Shown: piece by piece, positions 38,305-47,434 of the stretch
How positions within the stretch are numbered: position 1 is the stretch's first letter
How the letters are laid out: the number at the start of each line of letters is the position of its first letter
Assembly: GCF_024436055.1 (NCBI RefSeq)
Contig: NZ_JANFNH010000003.1
Location: 283,119 to 347,118, forward strand
Length of the DNA: 64,000 nt
Direction: 5' to 3'
DNA from: Streptantibioticus rubrisoli
Lineage (GTDB): Bacteria > Actinomycetota > Actinomycetes > Streptomycetales > Streptomycetaceae
The notes under the pieces: generated by a model
Databases searched by the model: none
What the model was told of the DNA's origin: nothing
The model's input: only the letters and a program-made list of their open reading frames with translations
Translations under genes and position numbers: made by a program

Positions 38305-39174
38305 TCACAGGGCTCCGGCGTCTCGGGCGGTCCAGACGCTCGGATAGATCGGGCGGAAGCCGAGGTCGCGGCGGATCTTCTGGGTGGACATGATCCCGAG
38401 CCACGGGTCGGGGTCGGTCCGGGTGTGCATGTCGACGGGCAGTTCGGCCCCGTTGAGCTGGTGCAGGTCGACCGCCGTGACGGGGGTGTCGTCGGCGATG
38501 TTGTGGATGGGGCCGTTCACCGCCGGGGCGTACAGCAGGCGCAGCAGCCCCTGGGCGACGTCGGCGTGGTGCCCCATGTGCAGCCGCTGGGTCGGCGCCC
38601 AGTGCGCGGCCCAGCGCAGGGAGTCGGCGAGGTGCGGGTCGCCCTCGCCGTAGACGAAGGGGAGACGGCCGATCCGCAGGTCCAGGCCGTTCGGGCCGTC
38701 CAGGGCGAGCAGTTCCCGCTCGGCCGCGGCCTTGGACTCGGGGTAGGCGCCCCACATCGCCCCGCCGGGCCGACTCTCGTCCTCCTCGACCAGCGGGCGG
38801 CCGCGCCCTGTGCCGTACACGAGCCCGGTACTGACCTGCACGAACCGCCGCACACCCGCGGCCCGCGCGGCCCGGCCCAGGGCCACAGCCGCGTCCCGGT
38901 TGACGGCCTTGGCCTCCTCGTCGGGCACCCCGCGGAACGCGGCAGCGACGTTCACCACGGCGTCCACCCCGGCGACGGCCTTGCCGAGCACGTCGTCGTC
39001 CCGCAGATCGCCCAGCACGACCTCGGCGCCGAGGTCGGCGAAGCGGTCCGCGCGGGAGGCGTCCCTCAGCAGGACCCGTACCCTTTCCCCCGGCCGGGTC
39101 TGCGCCAGCAGCCGGGGCACGAAGCGCCGCCCGACCTGCCCTGTCGTACCGGTCACCAGTGTCAGCATGGTCAT
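38305..39174 (-). CDS. NAD-dependent epimerase/dehydratase family protein
   Basis: A 289-residue extended SDR. The Rossmann motif VTGTTGQVGRRFV lies at residues 7-19. The catalytic Ser/Thr is in QVSTGLVYG and the YxxxK pair in AYPESKAAAE. Such proteins act on nucleotide sugars or, as often in this subfamily, reduce small carbonyl compounds. The substrate is unknown. Two closely spaced ATG codons (39174 and 39168) lie behind GAGGAG. It diverges from an XRE-type regulator gene that probably controls it. Confidence 0.85.
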   Translation of the reverse strand: MTMLTLVTGTTGQVGRRFVPRLLAQTRPGERVRVLLRDASRADRFADLGAEVVLGDLRDDDVLGKAVAGVDAVVNVAAAFRGVPDEEAKAVNRDAAVALGRAARAAGVRRFVQVSTGLVYGTGRGRPLVEEDESRPGGAMWGAYPESKAAAERELLALDGPNGLDLRIGRLPFVYGEGDPHLADSLRWAAHWAPTQRLHMGHHADVAQGLLRLLYAPAVNGPIHNIADDTPVTAVDLHQLNGAELPVDMHTRTDPDPWLGIMSTQKIRRDLGFRPIYPSVWTARDAGAL

Positions 39175-39299
39175 CGTCTCCTCGCTGTTTCCGTTTGCAC
39201 CACCACCCTCGGGCGCAGCGAGGGCGTCCGGAAGAGACCTCCCGATCGGGGGATCGACAGTCCCTGGATAAGCCGGGCGGGCTGCCGCAGGCTTGAGGG

Positions 39300-40157
39300 G
39301 TGGTGAACCGACCCGAACTCGCCGACTTCCTGCGCCGCGGCCGTGCCCGCCTGGACCCCGCCGACGTGGGCCTCGCCCCGGGTGCCCGGCGCCGTACGCC
39401 CGGCCTGCGGCGGGAGGAGGTGGCGTCGCTGGCGGGCATGTCCGTGGACTACTACACCCGCCTCGAACAGTCCCGGGGCCCGCGCCCGTCCCGGCAGATG
39501 CTGACGGCACTGGCCCGCGCGCTACGGCTGACGGACGACGAACGCGACCACCTGTTCCACCTGGCGGGCGAGGAACCACCGCGCCGCGACAGGACATCGG
39601 CTCATGTCCGCCCCGGTCTGCTCCTGATGCTGGACCGGCTGTACGACGCGCCGGCGCTGGTGGTGACGGACTGCGGTCAGGTGCTGGCGCAGAACGCGCT
39701 GTCGCGGGCGCTGACGGGCGACGTACTGGCCCGCCCACCGCGCGAACGCAACCTGGTGCGCCGCTTCTTCCTGGACGGGGCGGGACGCGACCTGTTCCCC
39801 CCGGAGGACGTACCGGAGCTCGCGCGCCAGCACGTGGCGAACCTCCGCGCGGTGGCGGCGTCCCGTCCGGACGACCCGGAACCGAGCGCGCTGGTGGCCG
39901 AACTCCGCGACGGCAGCGAGGAGTTCGCACGCCTCTGGGCCACCCACGAGGTGGCGGTACGCCGCAGCTCGACCAAGCGCTTCCGCCACCCGGTGGTGGG
40001 CCTCCTGGAACTCGACTGCGAGATCCTCCTGTCCGCCGAGCACCGCCACCACCTCGTCCTCCACACGGCCCGCCCGGGAACGGACTCGTACGAACGGCTT
40101 CAGCTGCTGAGGGTGGTGGGCTTGCAGGACATGACCCCGCAGGGGGCGGCCGGTTAG
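39300..40157 (+). CDS. XRE family regulator with MmyB-like ligand-binding domain
   Basis: A 285-residue regulator. The helix-turn-helix at residues about 10-75 has RRTPGLRREEVASLAGMSVD and YYTRLEQSRGPRPS. The C-terminal MmyB-like PAS-type domain (from about 100) carries DAPALVVTDCGQVLAQN and ends with VLLHTA-like segments. This subfamily typically sits divergent from an oxidoreductase it represses, as here with the epimerase-like gene. The ligand may be a fatty acid or the oxidoreductase substrate. GTG 39300 or 39303 may start it. GAGGGG overlaps the first, so translation may be near-leaderless. Confidence 0.88.
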   Translation: MVNRPELADFLRRGRARLDPADVGLAPGARRRTPGLRREEVASLAGMSVDYYTRLEQSRGPRPSRQMLTALARALRLTDDERDHLFHLAGEEPPRRDRTSAHVRPGLLLMLDRLYDAPALVVTDCGQVLAQNALSRALTGDVLARPPRERNLVRRFFLDGAGRDLFPPEDVPELARQHVANLRAVAASRPDDPEPSALVAELRDGSEEFARLWATHEVAVRRSSTKRFRHPVVGLLELDCEILLSAEHRHHLVLHTARPGTDSYERLQLLRVVGLQDMTPQGAAG

Positions 40158-40427
40158 AAACCGAGGCTCCTCAACTGCTCGGAAGCACGCGGCCGATCCT
40201 TGGCCACCTTCACGTGTGGACCGAGCGGCTTCGCCGCCACCGCCCGCCCGCGCCGGGCGCGCAAGTTCCGCACCGCCCAGGTCAGCGGATGGGCGGACGG
40301 CTCTCGCGTCCTGGATGGCTTGCCGGGATGCCCCACCTCGGACGTCCGGCCGATCATGTGGCCGCGGAGCTCCTTGCCCGCCCAGCCGGTGGACGAATCG
40401 CCGACTGGGCCGGTGGGGCGGGTCGGG
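40158..40427. other. Gap with a doubtful small minus-strand frame
   Basis: A 67-codon minus-strand frame (40154-40357), rich in Arg and Lys, ends against the XRE stop. It has no recognised domain and weak start signals, so it is not called as a gene. No other feature is seen. Confidence 0.3.
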
Positions 40428-41312
40428 TCAGCTGGTGGTGAAGTAGTGGCCGTCTTCGAGGTCGGCGATCAGGCCGGGATGGACCGGCTCCCAGTCCAGC
40501 AACTGCCTGGTGTCCGCGTTCGGCATCGTGATGTCGAGCGTGATGAACGGGAAGCCCTTGAAGTGGTCCGCGGCCTGCTCGGCGGGGATGCTCATGGGCA
40601 GGACGTTCAGTCGGCGGCCGATGGTCTCGGCGATCTCGCGCACCGTGACGCCCTCCTCGGTCGCGGCGTACAGATGGGACCCGGTCGGGGCCTTGTCCAG
40701 TGCGAGCCGGAAGACACGGCCGACGTCCAGGACGTGACCGGCGGCCCATTGGTTGGTGCCGTCGCCGACGTAGCCGGACACGCCTGAGTCACGGGCGATC
40801 TTGATCAACCTGGGGATGAAGCCATGCCGGTCCCGTCTGCTGTGGGTGACCGGCGGGACCGCGACCAGCACGGCCCGCACGCCCTGATCGGCGAACCCGG
40901 CGATCGCGCGTGCGGCGGCGGAGCGGGGGTTGGCGTCGATCGCCGCATCCCGCTTCGCATCGCCGGTGTGTGTCAGGCCGACGCCGATGAGCGTCTTGCC
41001 CGTGCCGGACAGCGCCTCGCCGACGGTTCGCACCACGGCCAGGTCGGCCCTCGCCGCATCGGCGAAGTCCCGGACGGATATGGCGCCATGGTCGAACGCG
41101 AGGTGGATGACCGCGTCCGCGTCGGCCGCCGCCAGACGCAGACCGCCCAGGTCGGAGATGTCGCCACGGCGCACCTCGGCGCCCATGGCTTTGACGGTGA
41201 CTGCCGAGGCGTCGGACCTTGCCAGGCCGACGACCTCGTGTCCGGCCTGGATCAGTTCGGGCACCACGGCCGATCCGATGTGGCCGCCGGCACCGGTGAC
41301 GAATACACGCAT
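40428..41312 (-). CDS. NAD(P)-dependent SDR/epimerase family oxidoreductase
   Basis: A 294-residue extended short-chain dehydrogenase. It has MRVFVTGAGGHIGSAVVPEL at the very N-terminus and VIHLAFDHG after the third strand. The usual YxxxK is not obvious, as in several epimerase-like proteins of this group. The later region is typical (AAGHVLDVGRVFRLALDK, SHLYAATEEGVTVREIAETI). It diverges from a TetR gene, and two operator copies lie in the 113-base gap, so induction by a TetR ligand is expected. The substrate is unknown. Confidence 0.85.
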   Translation of the reverse strand: MRVFVTGAGGHIGSAVVPELIQAGHEVVGLARSDASAVTVKAMGAEVRRGDISDLGGLRLAAADADAVIHLAFDHGAISVRDFADAARADLAVVRTVGEALSGTGKTLIGVGLTHTGDAKRDAAIDANPRSAAARAIAGFADQGVRAVLVAVPPVTHSRRDRHGFIPRLIKIARDSGVSGYVGDGTNQWAAGHVLDVGRVFRLALDKAPTGSHLYAATEEGVTVREIAETIGRRLNVLPMSIPAEQAADHFKGFPFITLDITMPNADTRQLLDWEPVHPGLIADLEDGHYFTTS

Positions 41313-41361
41313 GAGTAGCTCTCCTGGGGTGGAGCACCCCGCCCGGGCGGAGCGAAGTGAT

Positions 41362-41407
41362 GTGACTTGGTGCCGTCACCCTAGCCAATGTGACGGTACC
41401 AAGTCAC
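41362..41407. promoter_or_regulatory. Paired TetR operators
   Basis: GTGACTTGGTGCCGTCAC (41362-41379) and GTGACGGTACCAAGTCAC (41390-41407) are reverse complements with one mismatch, separated by 10 bases. Each is itself flanked by GTGAC/GTCAC. They lie in the divergent promoter region of the SDR and TetR genes. Confidence 0.75.
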
Positions 41408-41425
41408 GTCACCTAGGCTGTCCCC

Positions 41426-41998
41426 ATGGCTCGATGGGAACCGAACGCACGCGAACGGCTGGTGCGCGCCGCACTCGACCTGTTCGCCGAACAGGGCTAC
41501 GACGCCACCACCGTCAACGAAATCGCCGATCGAGCCGGTTTGACCAAGACCACCTTCTTCCGGCACTTCCCCGACAAACGGGAGGTGCTCTTCGCTGGCC
41601 AGGACACACACGCCCGGCTCCTCGCCGACGCGATCACCGAGGCGCCCGGCCCGGTCACCCCTCTGCAAGCCGTCGGTGCCGCCCTTGACGCCATCACGGC
41701 CACCTTCACGGACGACCGCCGTGAGTTCAGCGCCAAACTCCGCGCAGTCACCGCCGACAACAGCGAACTGCAGGAGCGTGCCGCCTTGAAGCGCGGCGGA
41801 CTTGCCAACGCCATGGCCGACGCACTCCGTAAGCGCGGTGTATCGGAACCGCCCGCGAGCCTCGCCGCCGAACTCGGCGTCCGCGCCTTCTACCAGGCCT
41901 TCGATCAATGGGCCGATCCAGTCAACCAGCAGACGCTCACCGAACTCGCACGTCACGCACTCGACGAACTCCGAGCCGCGATAGCGGCACTCGACTAA
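41426..41998 (+). CDS. TetR family transcriptional regulator
   Basis: A 190-residue TetR repressor. The N-terminal helix-turn-helix spans about residues 8-54. It includes LVRAALDLFAEQGYDATTVN and EIADRAGLTKTTFFRHFPDK, the classic signature ending in FFRHF. The C-terminal helical domain, which binds the inducer and dimerises, is variable. The ATG at 41426 gives the usual short arm before helix 1. It almost certainly binds the pair of palindromes just upstream, repressing itself and the divergent SDR gene. Confidence 0.92.
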   Translation: MARWEPNARERLVRAALDLFAEQGYDATTVNEIADRAGLTKTTFFRHFPDKREVLFAGQDTHARLLADAITEAPGPVTPLQAVGAALDAITATFTDDRREFSAKLRAVTADNSELQERAALKRGGLANAMADALRKRGVSEPPASLAAELGVRAFYQAFDQWADPVNQQTLTELARHALDELRAAIAALD

Positions 41999-42495
41999 GA
42001 ACTGCTCGGCGAGTGCCTGCGACGGCGGGGCATTCTCCACACGATGCCGGAGAAGACCGGCTTCGATGAAACCGGTAAAGAAGACCGGTACGAAGAAGCT
42101 GGCTGCGGGCAACGCCAGCCGCGTTCATCTCTGCCCTGGTCTGAGGGCAAGACCGCTGGGCCGTTGGTCACGTGGCCGGTCACGCCACTGCCCAGAAATG
42201 AAGAAGGCCCCTGATAGGGGCCTGCCAAGCTGGTGTCCGAGGTCCGACACGACCACTACGCCCACGCGCTCGTGCGGCGAACCCGCCTGGTGGTGGGGTA
42301 GATGGCTGGGCAACTGGGTCCAGGGCCCGTCGGCGTCCACAGCAGTTCGTGGCCATGCCCCCGATGGACCGTTCGCAGGTTGGTGCCCCGAGCAAGCCTG
42401 CAGGCAGAAGGATGCGGGGCTGGCCTGCGGCTTCCTGCTGGGCGACTCATCGTGGAGGGACAGTTCCGCCCCACGACGAGGGGCGGGACCCTGTG
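41999..42495. other. Gene-free region with terminator hairpin and possible tRNA-end remnant
   Basis: A 7-bp hairpin AGGCCCC-TGATA-GGGGCCT lies at 42205-42223. Ten bases later comes GTGTCCGAGG (from 42233). The same ten bases form the 3' end region of the tRNA-Leu at 51.04 kb, which also has a hairpin terminator beside it. This may be a decayed attachment site. Frames such as one ending IVEGQFRPTTRGGTL just before the DUF2637 pseudogene could be further element debris. No intact gene is seen. Confidence 0.35.
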
Positions 42496-43276
42496 ATGGC
42501 AGCGAACCGGCCGCCCGTTCCTGTTCGTGACGCTGGCGCTGGCTTTGGGCAGGTGACCACACGCCGTGTGGTCACGGCGATCGTGGGCGCGGTGGTCGGT
42601 CTCACCTTCTTGTTCGGGTTCGGGAACGTGTGGCTGCTGGCACTGCGGTTGGGGGTGCCCTCACCGGTGGCTCCGTTGGTGGCCCCGGCCGTGGACCTGT
42701 CGGTTCTGGGATTGTTGCTGGGCACGCGGTACCTCGCGCTCCACGGTGCAAGTCGCGAGCAACTCCGCCCTGCGCGTCGGCTCCTGATCTTCTCCAGCGT
42801 GACGACGTCGGCGTTGAACGTGGACGGATCCACTGATCTCCGACCAGATGGGCAAGGGTGCCTTTGACGCGGTGGGACCACTGCTGCTGATCGGATGGGC
42901 CGAGGTGGGACCCGGCTTGCTCCAAGCCATCAGTGGCGTCCATACAGGGGAACCGGCCACGTCGGCGTCCCTTGTCATCGAGCAGAACCCGGCTCAGGCA
43001 GCGCCGCGCCTGGCCGGGGCAAGCGTCCCGGGCGCCAAGGATTCGGGTTCGGTCCCTCAAGAGCACTCTGAGCAGCCCGATCAGGAAGCTATCGCAGAAG
43101 ACGATCTCCTCGAACGCGCTCGCGAGGAAGACGCCTGACACTGGGAAACCCACCAACGGCCCATCTCAGCCGAAACGTTGCGCAAGCGACTCCGTATCGC
43201 TGCTGCTCGGTCCCGGATGCTGGTGGCCATGGTGCGAGCGGATCATGGCGATCGACTGCCTGCGGCGGAAGGATGA
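42496..43276 (+). pseudogene. DUF2637 (integrative-element membrane protein) pseudogene
   Basis: The N-terminal part encodes VTAIVGAVVGLTFLFGFGNV and later helices typical of DUF2637 proteins from actinomycete integrative and conjugative elements. Around 42827-42835 one extra base breaks the frame: the expected ALNVADPL becomes ALNVDGS. The continuation KGAFDAVGPLLLIGWAEVGP runs in the next frame. An in-frame TGA at 43136-43138 then interrupts it, after which HWETHQRPISAETLRKRLRI completes a plausible C-terminus ending at 43276. One frameshift and one nonsense codon make it a pseudogene. It marks the residue of a mobile element. The gap 43277-43590 holds nothing recognised. Confidence 0.75.
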
Positions 43277-43590
43277 TCGGGGGCTCAGTGGCCAGTCCCT
43301 TCCGACTCATCGGGCTCCGAGGATGGGCGCGAGGAACGGGTGAGGGCTGCTTCGAAACCGGACCGATAGCGGAGGGGGAGCCTCGACTGCGTAGCCGATC
43401 TCGCGCCTGCACGGCGCATGCTTGAGAGTGCCAGCTCAGATCGCGATCGCCCAGCGATCTTCGTCTGCAGCAGTAGAGGCTGCGGGCCATGTACACGCCG
43501 GGGACCGCTGAAGCCGGCTATGTCGGCGCGGGCGCAGCCCGATTCGGCACTGTGGTGGGGGCGACGGTGGCTGGGTGTCATGCCGGACGG

Positions 43591-44133
43591 TCATGGACTG
43601 GTCGCGAGCCGCAGGGCTGAGTTTTCCGTGCGGAGGCGTACGGAAAGCAAGGCCGCGTTGGCCACGGTGAAGAGCAGGGCGGTCGTCCACGCGCCGTAGA
43701 CCAGGGGCAGAGCGATGCCTTCGGCCATCACGATCACGTAGTTGGGGTGCCGGAGCCAGCGGTAGGGGCCGTGGGTGATCAGAGGCAGGCCGGGAACGAT
43801 GATGACGCGGGTGTTCCACTGCGGGCCGAGGGTCTGCACGCACCACCAGCGAACGAGGTTGGCCAGGAACACGATCGTCAGGGCGGTCCAGGTCAGTGCG
43901 GGGACGTAAGGCCGAGAGGCAAGGGCGATCTCCACGACGATGCCTGCCAGGAAAGCGATGTGAAGGACGACCATGACCGGGTAGTGGCCACGGCCGAACT
44001 CCACGCCGCCGCGCGCCATCGCCCAGCGGGTATTCCGTCGGGCCACGACGACTTCCAGCAGGCGCCCGGCGGTAATCAGGGGCATCACCATCAGCAGCCA
44101 GAAGGGGAAGGCGGTGAGTCCGGCGTCGGTCAT
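43591..44133 (-). CDS. ICMT-family membrane methyltransferase (SrsB-like)
   Basis: A 180-residue integral-membrane protein of the isoprenylcysteine carboxyl methyltransferase family. Several hydrophobic helices are present. The conserved C-terminal SAM-binding segment is GPYRWLRHPNYVIVMAEGIA, with its RHPNY motif. In Streptomyces griseus a protein of this size and family, SrsB, O-methylates alkylresorcinols made by the type III PKS SrsA. Here the gene lies 34 bases after a type III PKS on the same strand, so the same role is likely. It is the last gene of the six-gene operon. AGGAG precedes the ATG. Confidence 0.88.
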   Translation of the reverse strand: MTDAGLTAFPFWLLMVMPLITAGRLLEVVVARRNTRWAMARGGVEFGRGHYPVMVVLHIAFLAGIVVEIALASRPYVPALTWTALTIVFLANLVRWWCVQTLGPQWNTRVIIVPGLPLITHGPYRWLRHPNYVIVMAEGIALPLVYGAWTTALLFTVANAALLSVRLRTENSALRLATSP

Positions 44134-44167
44134 AACGGCATCTCCTTTGCGGTTGCCTGCGGCAGGG

Positions 44168-45298
44168 TCACCAGCGGAGCAGGACGAGTTCGACGGCGAA
44201 TCCGGGGCCCATGGCCGCGACGAGGCCGGGAGTGCCGGTCGGGGGCGGGTTGCCCATCGCGGTGTCCAGTACGTCGATGACCGATACGGACGACAGGTTG
44301 CCCCGGTTGGCCATGGAGCGGCGGGTGAGTGCGGTGGCCTCCGGGGGGAGGCCCAGGGCCCGTTCCACGGCGGTGAGCACCTTGGGCCCGCCGCCGTGGA
44401 TGATCCAGCTGCCGATCCGGTCAGTCCTCAGGTCGTTGCGGGAGAGGAAGGTGTGTACGGCTTGGGGGAGATGGTCTTCGGTGAGTGTGGGCACCTCTGG
44501 TGCCAGACGGATCCGGAAGCCGTAGGAGCCGATCTCCCAGCCGAGCGCGTCCTGGCTGTCGGGTACCAGCCAACTGGCGCTGTCCACGAGTTCCGGCCCG
44601 CGGCTTTCGCCTGCCCGGTGGGCGCCGGCGGCCACCACGACCGCCGCGCCGTCGCCGAACAGGCTGCCGGCGACGATGTTCGCCATGGATCCGTCCTTCT
44701 GCTGGTAGGCCAGGGAGCAGAGTTCCACCGCCAGCAGAACGGCGATCTGGGCCGGGTGTGCGCACAGGTAGTCGCGGAGCAGGGCCAGGCCCGCGGCTCC
44801 TCCGGCGCAGCCGTTGCCGAACAGCGGGACGCGTCGGACGTCCGGCCGCAGTCCCACCCGCTGTGCCAGCCGTGCTTCCAGTGAGGGAACGGCCAGTCCC
44901 GTCACGGTGGTGCTGATGATCGCGTCGACCTCGCCGGGGCGTACCGCGGCCGCGTTCAGCGCTCCGGTCAGGGCTTGTTCGCTGAGGTCAAGGGCGGTAC
45001 GCAGCCACACCTGATTGGTCTGCGTGAAGTCGTCAAGATCAGCGAGTTCGACGAGCTTGTCCAGCGGAAGGGCCAGATGCCGCGCGGACACGCCGGCGTT
45101 CGCCTCGATCTTCCGCAGCATCAGGACGCCGGTCGGGGAGTTCATGAGGGTGGCGCCCGCCAGCGTGGCCATGATTTCGTGCTGGGGGTAGTGGTAGGGC
45201 GGGAACGCCGTCCGGATGGCCGCGATCCGTGGAGCGGGCGCCGAGCCTTTGGCCGGTGATGCGTGGCCGGGTGCAGCTGGGGTGGTGGAGTGTGGCAT
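44168..45298 (-). CDS. Type III polyketide synthase (alkylresorcinol/alkylpyrone synthase-like)
   Basis: A 376-residue chalcone-synthase-fold enzyme. The catalytic triad is visible: Cys164 in FGNGCAGGAAG, His301 in IIHGGGPKV and Asn334 in ANRGNLSS. The overall sequence is closer to long-chain-starter bacterial enzymes (SrsA-like) than to RppA. Such enzymes extend a fatty-acyl starter with malonyl or methylmalonyl units to resorcinols or pyrones. The neighbouring ACP, ketosynthase and acyl-ACP desaturase suggest a dedicated unsaturated acyl starter, possibly taken directly from ACP. ATG 45298 has GGGGGAA just upstream; ATG 45310 is the alternative. No SrsC-type flavin hydroxylase is nearby. 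Confidence 0.9.
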   Translation of the reverse strand: MPHSTTPAAPGHASPAKGSAPAPRIAAIRTAFPPYHYPQHEIMATLAGATLMNSPTGVLMLRKIEANAGVSARHLALPLDKLVELADLDDFTQTNQVWLRTALDLSEQALTGALNAAAVRPGEVDAIISTTVTGLAVPSLEARLAQRVGLRPDVRRVPLFGNGCAGGAAGLALLRDYLCAHPAQIAVLLAVELCSLAYQQKDGSMANIVAGSLFGDGAAVVVAAGAHRAGESRGPELVDSASWLVPDSQDALGWEIGSYGFRIRLAPEVPTLTEDHLPQAVHTFLSRNDLRTDRIGSWIIHGGGPKVLTAVERALGLPPEATALTRRSMANRGNLSSVSVIDVLDTAMGNPPPTGTPGLVAAMGPGFAVELVLLRW

Positions 45299-47424
45299 GC
45301 GTTCCCCCATGGATCACGTTTCGTTTTTTCTGGGCGTGCGGTCAGCTGTCGTGCGGCCGGGATACGGATCGAGGGGGCCCACCAGTTGGCCGGGCCCAGC
45401 GCGCTCATGACGGCGGGCACCAGGACGCCGCGTACGAAGGCGGCGTCGACGAGCGCGCCGAGGGCCACTCCGATGCCGATGAGCTTGAGCAGGGCCACGT
45501 CGGAGGTGCCCATGGCCGCGGTGGAGAGGGCGACGGCGAGCGCGGCGGACGTCATCAGGCGGCCGGTGCGGGCGATGCCGTCGACGATCGCGGTGCGGTT
45601 GTCTCCGCAGCGCAGGTACTCCTCCCGGATACGGCCCAGCAGGAACACCTCGTAGTCCACTGACAGCGCCAAGGTGATGAGCAGGACGAACAACAGTGTG
45701 GAGACGTCGAGGACGTGCGTCACCGTGAAGCCGCCCAGCAGCGTGCGGCCATGGCCCTCCTGGAAGATCAGGACGAGGGCGCCCAGGCTCGCCCCGAGGC
45801 TGACTGCCGCTACCGCCAGCGCCTTCAGCGGTGCCACCACGCTGCGGGTGAAGAGGCCCAGCAGGAGCGCGAGTCCTACCCCCAGCGAGGTCAGGCACCA
45901 CGGCAGGGCGCCCACGACGGCGTCGGCGGTGTCGGTGACCGCGGCGGCCCGGCCGCCCACGGCCGCGTCGCCGGGTGCGGGGGTGTTGCGCACGGCCCGC
46001 ACCGCGTCATCGCTGGCCCGGGTGCCGGGCGCGGCCGGTGCGACGACCAGCAGCACTGCCGCCTGCTGTGCGGGGAGGGTTCGCGCGATGTGTACGGCCG
46101 CGACGCCCGCCAGGGCGTGAAGCCGGTCGGCGTACGCGGCGGCACCGGCCGTGGCGTCGGGCCCGGTGACCACCACGGTGAGGAGCCGGTCGGGCGGGGC
46201 GGCGAACTCGGTGCGCACGCGCTCGGCCGCGGCGGCCGCCGCAGTGGTGGGGGGCAGGGTCCGGTCGTCGACCACACCGAGCCGGACCTGGCTAAACGGC
46301 GCCGCCAGCAGCACCAGCAGCACTACCACCAGGCCCCCGGCCCACACCGGCCGCGCGGTGACGGCCTGGGCGGTACGCCGCCAGAACCGGCTCGGCTCCC
46401 CGGTCCTCGTGCGCCGCCACCGGGCGAGGGGGTCCCACGCCCCGGCCCGGGGACCGAGCAGGAGCAAACAGGCGGGCAGCACCGTCAGGGCGATCACCGC
46501 GGCGAGCACGGTGACGACCATGCCGGCCATGGACAGGGCGCGCAGCAAAGGCACCGGCACGAGCAGGACGGGGGCCAGACAAGCGGTGATCGCTCCGGCG
46601 GAGAAGACGACCGACCGGCCACTGGAGCGACGGGCTGCGGCCAGCGCCGCCTCAAGGCCCATGCCACGCGCTGTCTCCTCACGCACCCGGGCGAGCAAGA
46701 ACAGGCTGTAGTCGACGGCCAGCCCGAGACCGATGGCCGAAGCGGCGTTCACCGCGGGCCGCGGCATGTCCACGGCCCGCGCCAGCAAACCCAGGACGGG
46801 GAGGGTGCAGCCCACGGCGAGACCGGCGACCAGGACGGGCAGCGCGGCGGAGACCAGGGATCCGTAGGCGAGGACCAGGATCACAAACAAAGCGGGTGCC
46901 GCGAGGACTTCGGCGCGCCGGAGGTCACGTTCCACCGTCTCGTCGACCGTGCGATCGGCCCACGCCTCACCGCTCGCCGCGACCTTCAGCCTGGGTACGG
47001 CCGACCGGGCGGCGGCCACCACCTGAGGCGCCGCATGTTTGCGGTCCTTGTCCGTGCCGCGCAGCCGTACCTCGACCAGTTCGGTCCGGCCGTCGCGGGA
47101 GCGCAGCCACGGATCACCCGTCGTCCCGGCCGACCACACCGCTCGTACGTCCGGCTCGCGCGCGAGGGCCCGGACGACGCGCGTGGCTTCCTCCGGCCGG
47201 TGCGGCAGCGCCAGCACCAGGTCGGGTGCCGGTACGCCCAGTTGTTCCGCACGCTGCCGGGCGCGTTCCGCCTCGGTCCCCGTGGCGACCGCGCCGCCCG
47301 TGCTCAGCGCGCCGAACGCGAGCGGTGCCAGCAGCACCGCGGCCACGCCCACCAGCGCGGCGCACAGGATGATCCACCAGGCTCGCTGCCGCGGGCCCTG
47401 CTGCGTCAACGCTCTTCCTCCCAT
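45142..47424 (-). CDS. MMPL/RND family lipid exporter
   Basis: An MMPL transporter of about 700-760 residues with two repeats, each an extracytoplasmic loop followed by a bundle of helices. Diagnostic segments are AIGLGLAVDYSLFLLARVRE in the first half and TLALSVDYEVFLLGRIREEY in the second, both with the Asp-Tyr of the proton relay. Mycobacterial relatives export large lipids. Here it likely exports the product of the flanking lipid/PKS genes. The open frame overruns the type III PKS start by 157 bases. A run of six A at about 45332-45337 lies just before. One extra A, or a -1 slip there, would end the protein with KNET at 45314, before the PKS. The start is ATG 47424, or TTG 47409 with GGAGGA. 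Confidence 0.88.
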   Translation of the reverse strand: MGGRALTQQGPRQRAWWIILCAALVGVAAVLLAPLAFGALSTGGAVATGTEAERARQRAEQLGVPAPDLVLALPHRPEEATRVVRALAREPDVRAVWSAGTTGDPWLRSRDGRTELVEVRLRGTDKDRKHAAPQVVAAARSAVPRLKVAASGEAWADRTVDETVERDLRRAEVLAAPALFVILVLAYGSLVSAALPVLVAGLAVGCTLPVLGLLARAVDMPRPAVNAASAIGLGLAVDYSLFLLARVREETARGMGLEAALAAARRSSGRSVVFSAGAITACLAPVLLVPVPLLRALSMAGMVVTVLAAVIALTVLPACLLLLGPRAGAWDPLARWRRTRTGEPSRFWRRTAQAVTARPVWAGGLVVVLLVLLAAPFSQVRLGVVDDRTLPPTTAAAAAAERVRTEFAAPPDRLLTVVVTGPDATAGAAAYADRLHALAGVAAVHIARTLPAQQAAVLLVVAPAAPGTRASDDAVRAVRNTPAPGDAAVGGRAAAVTDTADAVVGALPWCLTSLGVGLALLLGLFTRSVVAPLKALAVAAVSLGASLGALVLIFQEGHGRTLLGGFTVTHVLDVSTLLFVLLITLALSVDYEVFLLGRIREEYLRCGDNRTAIVDGIARTGRLMTSAALAVALSTAAMGTSDVALLKLIGIGVALGALVDAAFVRGVLVPAVMSALGPANWWAPSIRIPAARQLTARPEKTKRDPWGNACHTPPPQLHPATHHRPKARRPLHGSRPSGRRSRPTTTPSTKSWPRWRAPPS

Positions 47425-47434
47425 CTGGTCCTTC

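Noticed and set aside
40154..40357. 67-codon basic minus-strand frame
   Set aside because: No domain and weak start; its end overlaps the XRE gene stop. Left as unproven.
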